This document shows positions 23,990-35,706 of a stretch of DNA of 64,000 nucleotides, one piece after another; within the stretch, counting starts at the first letter, position 1; each line of letters begins with the position of its first letter. The notes beneath the pieces are model-generated. The model was not told the origin of the DNA, did no database searches, and saw only the letters and a program-made list of their open reading frames with translations. The stretch is from the NCBI GenBank assembly GCA_028023455.1, contig JAQFVV010000150.1:2551550-2615549 (forward strand). The letters are read 5' to 3'. This stretch comes from Epiperipatus broadwayi. Taxonomy: Eukaryota > Onychophora > Udeonychophora > Euonychophora > Peripatidae. A program made the translations under genes and the position numbers.

Positions 23990-25270
23990 ACATGTGCAAG
24001 AGTGGGTAACGTGATGGGGATTAAATTTAGTGAAGAAAAATAAAAAGTAATGATGATAAATGCTGGAGAATGAGAAAAGAAAATTTTTAGTGGGGAATAT
24101 GAAGTTAAATGTGGTGAATAGGTATAACTATTTGGGAATCGTCTTAAGTAATCAGAGAAATTGTTTGGATGAATGGGAGAAAAAATTGATAAATGAAACA
24201 AAGAAAAGAAAGAGATTGATAAAAAAAGTTAACTGTATTTTCATGTAAATGGAAAGGATTGGCAGTGGTAGAGTTAACTTATGGTAATGATGTGTTATGT
24301 GTTAGTAAAGGAATGTTAGATTACTTAGAAAAAGTACAAAGAGAAGTAGCAAGACATGCATTAGATACAAATGTGTGGATGGCAAAGGAGGCAATTGAAA
24401 GAGAAATATGATAGACAAGGTTTTATATGAGAGATGCAAAAATCAAAATGAAAATGTTCAGTAGATTGCAATTTATGGATAATAAGAGAATAGCCAAAAT
24501 AATATTTAATTGAGTTATGAGTAAAGGACAGGCAACAAGATGGGTCAGATAGGTAGTACAGTATGCAGACGATTTTGATAAAGGCTTTGTGTCAGTATTC
24601 ATATACAAAATGTGGGATAATTGTGTTATGAGAATTGTTGAGTGTTATAGTGACAGGAAATGGGGTAGAAGAATAGATGTATTAATTAAAAATAGGGAGT
24701 TGGAGAGATGGAGAAGTAGAATGGAGAGTACAAATAATTTAAATAGATATAGAAATAAAGAATATATTGGGTGTGAGTTAATTTATGATAATAGCAAGAA
24801 AAGTTGTTTACGGTTTAAGGCTTGAACAGGATCATTAACAACAAGAGAATATACTCATAAATGATAAAATATGGATACTTTAGTCTGCAAATTATGTAAA
24901 GAAGGCATAAAAAATATTAGGCATCTGTTAATTGGATGTAAATGCCTACTAGCAGAAAGGATCCAAATAATAAAGTTGTGGTAGAATAAATACAGAAAGT
25001 GTGTTATTGTTTTTTATTCGGTTTGGAAAAAGATAAGGGGGATTTAGATACAATGGCCATACAGTTGACTAAGATAATATTGTGGAAATAGGATGGACCG
25101 GAATAGAGAAGAATATGGGAAAAACTTAGTCTAGGGAATGGAAACGGAAAATAGGTGGCTTAGAGTGGGGAATAAAAAGGGAAAGTAAGGTGGCTAACAT
25201 GTTTCTCTTGGCATAGTAGCTGAGAGATTCCTGACTGCATGAAAGGAGAAGCCATAGTACATTACATTAT
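23990..25270 (+). pseudogene. LINE fragment: end of reverse transcriptase, C-terminal CCHC motif and 3'UTR
   Basis: Broken plus-strand frames carry the C-terminal part of a non-LTR retrotransposon polyprotein. Near 24110-24150 the residues VNRYNYLGIVLS correspond to the YLG block that follows the reverse-transcriptase core in many LINEs. Near 24290-24380 comes LCVSKGMLDYLEKVQREVAR, like the conserved post-RT helix region. Near 24885-24945, CKLCKEGIKNIRHLLIGC gives CxxC-x7-H-x4-C, the C-terminal zinc-knuckle-like motif. The 3'UTR (about 25010-25270) repeats the tail at 23753. At least four in-frame stops or shifts are visible, so it is inactive. No endonuclease domain is present (5'-truncated). 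Clade not assigned. Confidence 0.75.
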
Positions 25271-26580
25271 GTCCAGCAATTATTAAAAAGAGACATCTTT
25301 ATATGCTTTCTATAAGGAATGAAAATTGATTTGATGTTTCAACTAAATTTTATTTATTTTTTAAGTTGTTTATTATCGATTTTGTTTACGATTGACTAAT
25401 ATTTTAAATTTTAGAATAAAGACAACATTATGAACAATTTTTAAGCTTGAAATTTGTTCATCTGAAATAGCCGTAATTAACGACTTGTAGTAAATTTCAT
25501 CTGTTATTCAAGAAATACCATTCTTTGTATTATATAATTGCAATTAAAACATATTAATAACTGAAATAAATATAAATTATATTATGCTTTCTATTTATTC
25601 TCTCATATAACTATATTCTCTTCTATGAAGAACAAAGATATTTGGGTATTATTGTGATATGCTGAAAAAAAAGTTCTGTCAATGCTTTACTACTGATAGT
25701 GTGGATGATTGCTTCACATTTTAGCAATATTTATGAATATATCTCACTATAATCTTAAATAATGATATATCCTTTTCCCTATATGTTCCAGTATTTTCAT
25801 CACATAGTTTAAATTGTAAAGTACTTTTAGAAAAATTTAAATAATAACACTTGGAATAGTGTATTCTATATTAACTAATAATTGAATGTATTTAGTAAAG
25901 TATAAATAAAATTTAAATTTAAAAATTTTTTTTTAATAATTCAACTGAATTATGGAATTTGTCCAGTATATAGCTGTAAGTAAAATATTACCAACACACA
26001 TCTTTAAATCATTATTATATGGTTGAGTGTTGTTATTTACAAGATGTTGTTTCTCATATTGTAAAGATAGAGCACTAACTTTTAAAATCATTTCCAATTA
26101 TGATTTTGGTATAAATACTTATTCAAATATATAGTGCTGAGATAATATAATAATATTTATGAAATAATAAACTTCTAATATACTTACCATAAAAATAATT
26201 TTCATGTCAGATGTTCTAGAGTCATTTTAACAAAATTCTAAATAACACCTGCTATCTTATCAACATTAGTTTAGAAATCAGACAAAAGTGGGATTTTTTG
26301 ACTGATTGTTGGTAATTAGTCTTAATATAGAGAAAATGTTATCTGAAATTTTGGTAAAAAGATCTTTAGAAAGTCTGTTTCATTAATTATTTTTATGATG
26401 TTCTTCCAATGCATAAGCTTGTGGTTAAGACCTGTAGAGATCCCTACCTTTGCATTTTCAACCGCACTCTTTGGGTTTATTGCCTTAGTAAATATTAGAG
26501 CTTTATTACTTCATAAATATTATTACATATTCTTTCAAAAATATTACCAAATTCACCACTTTCTTTATTTTACTGTAATA
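25271..26580. other. AT-rich stretch without recognisable gene
   Basis: Only AT-rich unique-looking sequence. The 76-residue frame at 26395-26625 partly overlaps the following foldback element and has no known motif. Confidence 0.4.
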
Positions 26581-26582
26581 TC

Positions 26583-26860
26583 TTATATAAATGCAATTTA
26601 TCCACTCTACTTTAAACACTTTTAGCAAAAATCTTTTATTATACATATATGCATACACAATCTTATGTTTTGACTGTCCTGCAGTCTTCTTCAGAGCCAC
26701 TTTTACTTGAATTTTTTAAAAGTAAAAAACTTAAAGTAAAAGTGACACTTAAGAAGCCTGAAGGAGAGTTGAACGGAAGAATGTCTATGCATGTATGTAA
26801 AATAATGGCTTTTTTTTCTAAAAGTGTTCAAAGTAGAGTGGATCAATTGCATTTATATAT
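26583..26860. mobile_element. Foldback family E, copy 1
   Basis: Left arm TATATAAATGCAATTTATCC, ACTCTACTTTAAACACTTTT is inverted at 26815-26860 (AAAAGTGTTCAAAGTAGAGT, GGATCAATTGCATTTATATA). The spacer has GACTGTCCTGCAGTCTTCTT, shared with the element at 31319. A 140-residue plus-strand frame starts in the spacer and reads through the right arm to 27071; its first two-fifths are repeat DNA, so I do not call it a gene. Confidence 0.7.
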
Positions 26861-27546
26861 TCTTTCATTATTTTTAGTCAACTTAGATCATCTCATATTT
26901 CTTATTGCAATATATTTTTTGTATAATTATCTGGCTGTCACTTCATTTGTTTATAAGTTGAAAAATATAATGAATGAATTATTAAGAATACTTTCTGATC
27001 AGCATTTATATAATGAACACTGGGAATTTGCAAGACAAATATTTATAAAACTATTAAGTTTTCAATATTGATTAATATCTCCAAAAATCATCAGTTTATT
27101 TGAATTCATCTAGTATAATCAAACTGTATCTAATATTTAAATAATTCTATAAGTGTTTGAATGTTATGAATACTCAAAATAATAATTCCATATTACTAGA
27201 ACATTTACTACAAAATGTCATTGGTGCCATGTCTGAAATTTTGATGATGCAAACTTGTTAAATATCTTTAACTTAAATAAAATGTTGTACAGTATGATGC
27301 ATTGAAATATAAAACTTTCCTGGGTTCAGAAATATATGTTCATAAAGATATGATAATAATTCTACTATTATAGTAGAGGTATATCTAATTAAGAGATGGA
27401 AATGTGTTGTTGGCATAAAAGACTCATGACAATTGAAAATAAAAAGATAATGCAAAAAACAGTTAGAAAATAAAAACAATATAAAAAAGGCTGAAAAACT
27501 GTACATACTAGTTATCCATGTAAACAGAATTAATCATTAACGTTTG

Positions 27547-27756
27547 ATGTTGCCAAGAAATTATTAATTATTACTAATTGGCAATCCTTGAGGCTAAACA
27601 AATTTTTTCATTTACCAATAATATAACTCTTTGTTGGAGCTTTTTTTGAAGTAAAAGAGAAAAATCTAACAAAAGCATCATTATAGATAAATGAAAAAAC
27701 TTGTTTAACTTCATGGATTGCCAATTAGTAGTAATTGATAGTTTCTTGGCAACATG
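27547..27756. mobile_element. Foldback MITE around TTGCCAAGAAA arms
   Basis: Left arm ATGTTGCCAAGAAATTATTA and TTACTAATTGGCAATCC pair with right arm GGATTGCCAATTAGTAGTAA and AGTTTCTTGGCAACAT. Interior TTTTTTCATTTA and AAATGAAAAAAC continue the pairing. Non-coding; 210 bp. Confidence 0.75.
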
Positions 27757-28269
27757 TTTTCAAGGATGTTATTCCCTTTCTATTCTTTATTATAATAACA
27801 ATAACATGGAAATATTTAATTTAATATATATATATATACATATAGTGTACCTACTGAAATTTAGTTTAATTTTAGTATGTGATGTAGGGTTAAGCATAAA
27901 CATTTTTTCTAAATAGTTTTAAATGTTATGCATTAATCTAGTGAGTGTTCAAATTGTTGCTATGACAACAAAATGCTAGGGAAAGAAATATATTATTATT
28001 ATTATAACATAAATTAATAAATTATTTTTTTTCTTTTAAAACATTTATAAACAATAAAGTGGTAGTATTAAATAATAAAATGTATAGCTTTATTAAAATT
28101 CATTAAGATTTCTTTGTTCTTTATTGTTTTTATTGCAATCATAACTAGTATTTCATTGTCACTACAAATAAATGTGTAATACTTTAGACATGAATATTTT
28201 TATGTTTACATTACATGTGTAATGTTTAAGTTGGGATAATATATTAATTATATATTTACAACATAATAT

Positions 28270-28482
28270 TATAATATTTAAACAGCATTAAACTGTTGCA
28301 CATGCACTTTGGATTTTAAATATAAAATGAATGAATACTAACACTTCAACAACCACATGATAAAGTCTTAGGAAAAGATAGAATGGTTTTATCATATGGT
28401 TGTTGAAGTGTTAGTATTCATTCATTTTATATTTAAAATCCAAGGTGCATGTGCAACAGTTTAATGCTGTTTAAATATTATA
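28270..28482. mobile_element. Long palindrome (foldback MITE), 213 bp
   Basis: Arms of about 100 bp are almost perfect inverted copies: TATAATATTTAAACAGCATT and AATGCTGTTTAAATATTATA at the ends, GTTGCACATGCACTTTGGAT and ATCCAAGGTGCATGTGCAAC further in, and TGAATACTAACACTTCAACA and TGTTGAAGTGTTAGTATTCA near the loop (about 28360-28392). High arm identity suggests recent origin or gene-conversion-like homogenisation. Confidence 0.85.
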
Positions 28483-28497
28483 GTTTATAAAAAAAAA

Positions 28498-28574
28498 GCA
28501 TTGCGCTATATAAAATAATTGACTTATTAACATAATATTATGTAAATGAGATATTTATTTTATATAGCACAATG
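28498..28574. repeat. Short hairpin between two long palindromes
   Basis: CATTGCGCTATATAAAATAA pairs with TTATTTTATATAGCACAATG across a 35-base spacer. It lies in the 100 bp between the palindromes at 28270 and 28584. Confidence 0.75.
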
Positions 28575-28583
28575 TTTATGAAT

Positions 28584-29008
28584 TGTAATAAACTAAAGAT
28601 CAGCTTTTCAAGCTAATGCATATGTGCATTTTATGAATCTTAATAATAAATGAATACTCTCATCTCCAACACAAGATAAAGTCTTTGTGAAAGAATAGAA
28701 TGAATCCACCTAATTTTTCAACCCAAATGCTTAGGTATGGGCAAATCTTAAGTACTGGAAATGAGAGGCATCATTCATTCAGACATAGTAAAAGTAATTT
28801 AAAGTGATTGGTTAATATCTTCATGCTCTTATTTCCAGTACTTAAGATTTGCCCATACTTAAGGGTTTGGGATGAAAGAATAGGTGGTTCATTCTATTCT
28901 TTCACAAAGATTTTATCTTGTGTTGGAGATTAAAGTATTCATTTATTATTAAGATTCATAAAAAGCACATGAGCATTAGCTTGAAAATCTGATCTTTAGT
29001 TTATTACA
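28584..29008. mobile_element. Long palindrome (foldback MITE), 425 bp
   Basis: Arms of about 190 bp: TGTAATAAACTAAAGATCAG at the left end pairs with CTGATCTTTAGTTTATTACA at the right; CCAACACAAGATAAAGTCTT pairs with AAGATTTTATCTTGTGTTGG; GGGCAAATCTTAAGTACTGG pairs with CCAGTACTTAAGATTTGCCC. The spacer is about 28775-28830. The motif AAGATAAAGTCTT...GAATAGAATG is shared with the loop side of the 28270 palindrome, so the two may be related. Non-coding. Confidence 0.85.
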
Positions 29009-29009
29009 A

Positions 29010-30220
29010 CACAATATTATGAAAATGCAGTTTAAATTATATTAATTTGTATTAAGTTAAAGGGTGTCATGTATTTTCAAAGTATTTTTTTTTTTTAAAA
29101 TTTATACAATTATTCACAAAATATTATTTTATTCTTTTCACTGTTATAAAATAAATTTTCGTTTTGGAACATAGGATAAATCTAGTTTTAATATTAGAGT
29201 GAAGGAAGTCTGAGGGTAGCTATGGTTACAATTATGAATATTACACCAATTATAATGAGGTTATAAATAGGACTTAACAATTCAAAATCACTCTCTAATA
29301 TTTTGACTTGAAACAAAACTGAACTTCTTTATATTTCTTTTTATTTTCTAAGTATTTAATTTGATAATTACAAGTAATAGGGTAAAAAGAAATATATTTG
29401 TTCCGGAGACTGAACTAGTTTTCCTGTAATACTTGTTAAAACAAGAAGAAAGAAAAACTTATAGCATTCACTTTCATTTTAATGTTCTCTACTGAAAAAG
29501 TATTGCTATGCTGCTAAATATGTGAATTGTTCTTATTTAAAAAGATCCTTTTATAATAGTGATGGATTATTTTAATATAGGATTTGAATTAATTTATTTA
29601 TGCAGCATCTATGTTATAAGAGTATGAGAGTCTGCTTGTCTTCAATAATGCTATTTGTGATATCAAACATTTTACTATGCAAGAGATAATTAAATAATAA
29701 TTAGAGTTTATCAAAAATTTGATATGTTTTATTTTGAATAAATTACCTACAATATATTTTACATTGACTAGATTAAAGAATCTCATCAAATTATTTGAAG
29801 TACACAGGATAAACATTTGAGCTATTGTTTTTTTTTTTTTAATACTTACATAGAAGGACTTTATTCAGGGTGTATATAAACATATATTTTATTTGCTTAT
29901 TAATTAATATTATATTTTATTAATATCATTGGTTATTATATTATATGTTGGTGAATTATTCATTTATTTATAAAATAGAAGAAAGTTAAATCTTAATGTA
30001 AATCTTAATTATATTTTTAAATTTTAATATTTTAAATTTTAACTGAAGATGCTATATGTTTGTTTGTTGCCAGTATATTATTTCAATACACCTGTTGTAA
30101 ATATTGAAAAATTTAGGAGATAACAGTTATCTATGTACATTATATTTTGTAAATAAGGTAAACAAATAAACATACTTATTATTTTATTTTAATAAATTAT
30201 CTTATCGTATGAATATTAAT
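29010..30220. other. AT-rich stretch without recognisable gene
   Basis: No motif, terminal repeat or credible exon seen. Confidence 0.4.
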
Positions 30221-30237
30221 AGCTTTCTTTTATTTTT

Positions 30238-30343
30238 CTTTCATATGTCATAGCATCGGCCGGGACGCGAACCCACAACGGTCTGCAACCAACTACTTGC
30301 TTGCATGGCGGCTGCGATACCTCTCGGCTAACAACGCAAGACT
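30238..30343 (-). mobile_element. tRNA-derived SINE, copy 1 (16-bp TSD)
   Basis: On the minus strand a tRNA-like body has an A box (TTAGCCGAGAGG) and B box (GGGTTCGCGTCC), the internal promoter of RNA polymerase III genes, then TGACATATGAAAG as tail. It is flanked by a perfect 16-bp duplication, GCTTTCTTTTATTTTT (30222-30237 and 30344-30359), which proves retroposition. The body has a long variable region, like a Leu/Ser-type tRNA. It is only about 100 bp long: there is no tRNA-unrelated middle part. Confidence 0.85.
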
Positions 30344-31021
30344 GCTTTCTTTTATTTTTGGCCATATTTGTTCAACATTTTCATTTTACATGAATTCTTT
30401 TATATTATTTAATAGACATAAAATAAACAAATCTTTGCTTTACAAGTGTTTATATTCTCAAAGATAATTCAGATGAAGGATATATATACTTCGTGATATT
30501 TAATTGGAACCTACAACGCGTATATTTTATTATTTATTTTATTATTAATAATAAATATTGATCCAGTTAAATAAATAAATTTGATTCAGCGGTCATTTTA
30601 ATTAATCATTCGCACCTATTTTCTAATGTAATTTTAAATATTTAGTAGTTACATATTAATTTTCATCTTACACTTTTATGCTAAACAGTTATTAAATAAT
30701 CAAGAATCTAGCAACTGAATTGGTAAATGTGTATATCATTATATATTAATTTCTTTTATATATTCGATAAATTTAATTATTAGTTAAGATAAGTATAATT
30801 AATATAATAAATTAGTATTCGGTAATTTCAATAGGTACATATTTTATATTTTGATTAAACACATTAAAATATGTAAATTTAGAGTTTCTTATATTAATTA
30901 ATTTTAATTAAATAGATTTTAATCACATATTTAATTTAATTAAATAACAAAAAAATCATAAATATTAATTCACTACTTTCTACATATGATAGTTTGATAA
31001 ATGAATTTAAAGGTGAATCCA

Positions 31022-31122
31022 ATCTCTTTTTTTCATATGTCAAATGCGTTGACCAGGAAGCGAACCTGGGCCAGCTGCTTGAAAAGCAGCTATGCTAACC
31101 ATTAAGCCGCCAATGCTTGACT
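31022..31122 (-). mobile_element. tRNA-derived SINE, copy 2, with Glu(TTC)-like cloverleaf
   Basis: Bases 31046-31116 on the minus strand fold as a near-complete 71-nt tRNA: anticodon arm GCTGC-TTTTCAA-GCAGC (anticodon TTC, glutamate), T arm CCAGG-TTCGCTT-CCTGG with a perfect stem, and an acceptor GCATTGG/TCAACGC with one mismatch. It keeps the family's flanks (GTCAAGC before, TTTGACATATGAAAAAAA after) and lies between an imperfect 11-bp duplication, AGGTGAATCCA (31011-31021) and AGGTAAATCCA (31123-31133). It is therefore called a SINE rather than a functional tRNA gene, although a tRNA scanner may score it. Confidence 0.75.
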
Positions 31123-31318
31123 AGGTAAATCCATTTTTTAGTTTATTTATATTATATTTAGTCAATAAATAATTCTGTTGAAAGAATATAAAAATTATTT
31201 TGGATAAAATTTATATATTTGAGATAATATAATAATTTGTGGAGCATAAATATTTTAGTATATTCAAATAATATTCTTATTCTTCTCCTTTACTTTCTTT
31301 GAATTTCTTCATATATTC

Positions 31319-31547
31319 CTATATATTGCTTACAATAACTCTCCTCATATCTACTTTAATGCATTTTTTTAAATAGAATTACTTTATTTTCCTGATAGTT
31401 TTGACTGTCCTAGAGTCTTCATCAGAACATTCTTAACCTCCTCTACCTTTTAAAATAACTGAAACTGTCAGAAAAATAAAAGAATTATATTTTTTTTTAA
31501 AATTGCATTCAAGTGTATATAAGGGGAGTTATTTGTAAGCAATATAT
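31319..31547. mobile_element. Foldback family E, copy 2
   Basis: CTATATATTGCTTACAATAACTCTCC-type left arm pairs with GGGGAGTTATTTGTAAGCAAT at the right, ACTTTAATGCATTTTTTTAA with TTAAAATTGCATTCAAGTG, and TTTCCTGATAGTTTTGACTG with ACTGTCAGAAAAATAAAA. The spacer GACTGTCCTAGAGTCTTCAT matches the element at 26583. Confidence 0.75.
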
Positions 31548-32105
31548 ATATTCAGATAAATAGGGTTGTTATGATTAGATGCTAGTATATAATTTTAATT
31601 TATTATTTATTGGATATTTATTATGATAATATATTATATATATATTATAATTGTTTATAATTTGATAATTAACATTTGGGTTTTGTTGATTAAAATATAG
31701 TCTATTGCAAGTTTCTATCTATATTCATGAAGCTAATACATAAAATCATATCATCATCATCATTTTATATTATTACAATTTATTGCTGCAATTCATAGGG
31801 TAATTTGAAGTGTTATCTTCTCATCTTTTATACCATTATAATTTGACTTTCAAATCTGTAAGACATAATGATACCATTACAATGAAAACAATACATAATG
31901 CTAGCTGAAATCTTTATAAAATATATTTATATGAAATTGATAAGAAAGTGTAGATGAATATAAACTCCAATGGCAATGTGATGCATTTCATATTCAATAA
32001 TCATTACTATATTAAAAAATCTGATAAATTATTCTCCAGTATGTAAATTTCAAAAACATTTCTGTCCATCCCTTTTCTGTATCTTTCAATAAACAAAGTA
32101 TTATA

Positions 32106-32281
32106 CTTAAGGGGTCAGAATGACTTAAGGTCAGCATGGGCATCACAATAATATTAATATCAACAAAGAATTTGGGCATTCCATCATCAGATTTTTAATG
32201 GTGTGAATGGCTAAAGAGTTCGAGGGTGGAGTAGACCGAAGCCTGTCTATTAAAGTTTTAAAATTTGCTATCTTAATATAA
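32106..32281 (+). repeat. Dispersed repeat family C, copy 1
   Basis: GGGGTCAGAATGACT, GCATTCCATCATCAGATTTT, AATGG..GTGAATGGCTAAAGAG, AAGCCTGTCTATTAAAGT and GCTATCTTAATATAAA occur in the same order at 56395-56568. No terminal inverted repeats or coding frame were recognised. Confidence 0.7.
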
Positions 32282-34125
32282 ACTAAATTATATCAGTAGT
32301 GGATCGAATATGAATCAAAATCTAACATTAAAATTTTTACTCTTTAGTGGAAATAGAAATTGGGATAACAAAATTGTAAGACTTACTTTTATGCATAAAA
32401 ATATATTATAATATTTATTATACATTCAATCTACTCCACTGCAATTCAAGTATTGCTCCACACTGGTCACCTTAGGCAGAGAAATATAATACCCAGAGGG
32501 TACCCATGACCAAACCAGAGATATATAAGATATTTCAAGGCCACAGATCTTCTCGGCTGCAAAATTCAACACCTATCATTCAAAGCACTTTTTTGTTTTG
32601 AAGTAAACTTCAGGTGCCAGTTAATTACACAAAAAGGTAACCAACATACCCTGAATGACAGTAAACTAATTCAGCACCTAAGAAATCCCAACTAGCTCAA
32701 TTAAAAGAATAATATAATAAATTGCTTCTTTCATTAGTGGTATGAGTAAAGAATTGCCTGACAAAGTATTAATTTCCAAAGATAATTTATTTTAACTAAA
32801 ATACTACTAAAATTTGTAAATTAATTATAAAATTACTTAATTAATCTAAACTATGATTTATAATAATCTCAGGCACACACATATTATAATAAGATATACA
32901 ATAGTAATATAATTTAACATAAAGCATTAAAATAACTACAAGCATTCAAACATGCACATAAATTATTCATTTTATGTGGCTATAGAGTTCATTTATTAAA
33001 CTGACTCTGGGAGGCTTCAAAGATTGCAGTGGTTACATTAATTGTTATCAAGAATTGGAATAAGAAAATGTTATTACCTATGGGATTTTATTTACTGCTG
33101 CATGTGTGTTTTACCAACCAGTTGGATTTTAGGCTTCTAATGCAGTCCTGATGAATGTGTTTCCATGCTATTTCTTACTCAAGGCAGTTAGACACTTTTG
33201 GGCAGCTTTAAATTATTAAATGGGCATTGCTTCTCTCAGGCAGTTTGCTAATGTTCTATCAGACTGAGGCTAGAGTCCATCATATGTCCTGAACTGCTTA
33301 GCACCACATCATATTCATTGAAAAAAGTCTAATAGGTATTTGACTTAAGATACATAAATGACTGACTCTAGGTATGTATACCACTGACTGACAAAATTTT
33401 TGACAGTATTTATATGATGACCTTGTTGTCATTTCTTTAATTAGTTTTTAAATTCATCCACTGCTTTGATTAAATTTTTAAGATTTCTTTTAATTAATTC
33501 TTCTATTTATGGATTTTAACTAGTAGCCATTGCTAATTCTGTTTTTTATATAGCTTATGAGTATATACAATCTTTGAGGGAAATTTTAATTATACACTTT
33601 CATTCATTTTCATAGTTAACTTTCATACTTTAATTTTCAATATGCACACATTTTATTATGTTTTTTTATATTTAAATACAATCTTTATTCCTGCACACAT
33701 ATATTTATTTTATTTTAAATAAATGGAAAGAGAGATTTTCCTTTTTTAGTTTTAAGAATTCTTTTTTTTTTTCTAAATTAAATGAAAAGAGAGTATTTTT
33801 AATTTCATGTAAAAGATTTATATTTTAAACTTTTAGTTTTAACTTTACTACCCCCCCCCATCCAAATTAATTAATTTGTCAAACTTTTACTGATAACTGA
33901 TGTTTGCCTTTTGGCAATCTATGTTTATTATGAAGAAAACTCTTTAACTTTTATGGATTTCTTTTTTTTTTCAAATGAGACATTCTAATTCAATCATTTA
34001 CTGTAACTTATTCTGCAGTGATGTTATTTATTAGAATTTTAATTTTAAAATCTTCAAGTTGTTTATAAAATTTTTATTCTTAATAATTTTAGACAAACTT
34101 ATTACATGTACCTTGCTTAGTGGTA
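32282..34125. other. Unclassified sequence, no supported gene
   Basis: Less AT-rich parts at 32440-32700 and 33000-33330 may be old repeats. T-rich runs fill 33640-34080, with a short C run at 33851-33859. Nothing recognisable. Confidence 0.4.
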
Positions 34126-34149
34126 CTTTATATATATATATATATATAT

Positions 34150-35683
34150 TATAACACCCACCGACATATCTATATTCCTCCATTATGGACTCTCACCCGA
34201 AGCTTCGATGAGAGGTATTTATGAGCATGGTTTGAACCCATCTCACGCGGCAATCTTACCAGTAGGTAGGGATTACCTCCTCGAAAACATATATATAGGT
34301 TCTGATATCTATCTGATGTGGTGACGCGCCGAACTAGCTCAATCTCAAGGTTGGGGACATCTGTCTATCTAGAGAACAAGGCTATAAATTAACCAACACT
34401 GTCCTACGCATATATTTATTTTGCGATAGCTTAAAGCTCGAAATCCTTAATCTAACCCGGGTCTGATGGGATTTATTCTACTTGATCATATACACTCCCA
34501 ACAAATCTCATTCGAACCTACATATATGATTGCTATGCAAACACTCAGGCCATCCATTATCATACACACACATATATCACGCTCATTCATCCACACACCA
34601 AATAATGCAAATACATATATATGTGAGCGGTATGATTAATATAGTCATATATCTAACTTTAAATATAAAATTTTAATATAGCAATTAAACAAGGTAACAC
34701 GAATTCTTTATTGAGATACATATACTGAAAATAGTTGGTGACATGTCACTTTACCTGGACTCATGCGATTAAACAAGTCTGTATTGACGTCTGGCCACGA
34801 ACTTAATCTGGTGGATCTCACGGAAGGCAAACAGTTCCAATGGTCATTAGGTCCGGCGACAGGTTTCAGAGGTGGAGTAGTTGGTGTACTCTTTCGCAAA
34901 GGTCTAAATCTCGAACGATTTTGGTCACATTTCCTCGATGGAACAAAATCTCTTGATTTATTATGACAGTTCGCAAGTCTGGTCAGGTGAATTCATGACG
35001 AGTATCCCCGGAGTCGAGTAACGACTAGCGCACAATCCAATTACCCCGACATTTTCTGACAAAAAAAATATTAAAACTTCTTAAGAAAAATCCTTTCGTC
35101 CTCCTTGTTAGGATTCAAGCCGCTTCTCTCCTCTTTTTTTCCTTTTTCTCCACTCGAGCGCAAGACAAAAAAAAAGTTATTTTGTATTCACCTTTAACTT
35201 TTCAAAATCTTTCTGCATATTCCTACGCCGCTGACCAGTCCTTCCATTGTTCTTCAACACAAAAAAAAAAACTATATCCACAGACCAGTTTTCCGCCTTC
35301 CCGGCGCCAGTTATTACCAAACTGCCCACAGCAATTCACTCATCCTATTTCAGTCCTCACATGTTCACAAGGTGACTCAACAAAAGAAAACACGTGTTAC
35401 CAAAATTATTAATAAACTCAAAAAAAAACTATGTGAATAAAATCTATCTAAGAATAATTAATTGCGCTTTATACAGCTCTACATATATAAGTGATCGCAA
35501 CCCCTCCGATACTAACTACATATTTTTATACTCACACATACGCTATACCTACATTACTCGTAACCGGGTTCGAATGACCGTTTACATATATTCTTTTATT
35601 TATTTGTTTATACATGGTCCCTACATTAACACTATCAATTATGTCATATTTACATATGCGTGTATTCGAACCCGTTTGTTACA
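34150..35683 (-). repeat. LTR (3' LTR of the minus-strand element), 1,534 bp
   Basis: Nearly identical to 37189-38722 with the same length (small indels cancel out). Read on the minus strand it begins TGTAACAAACGGGTTCG and ends GGTGGGTGTTATA, an imperfect TGTAAC/GTTATA terminal inverted repeat. About 20 differences between the copies were noticed by eye, roughly 1.5 %. LTRs hold the promoter and poly(A) site of the element; 1.5 kb is long for the family. Open frames of 63 (minus) and 67 (plus) codons near 34.7-35.0 kb recur in both LTRs only because LTRs are duplicates. Confidence 0.9.
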
Positions 35684-35697
35684 TACCCCCCTGAGTA
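35684..35697 (-). other. Polypurine tract of the LTR element
   Basis: On the minus strand CTCAGGGGGGTA lies directly before the TGTAAC start of the 3' LTR. This is the expected place and composition of the primer for plus-strand DNA synthesis. The gag stop codon is only about 10 bases upstream. Confidence 0.75.
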
Positions 35698-35706
35698 CGA
35701 TAGCCT

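Noticed and set aside
26649-27071. 140-residue plus-strand open frame
   Set aside because: It starts inside foldback family E and reads through its right arm. The remaining part lacks motifs or splice context.
34708-34966. 63- and 67-residue frames on opposite strands, conserved at 37746-38004
   Set aside because: They are inside the two LTRs, so the conservation is the LTR duplication itself.
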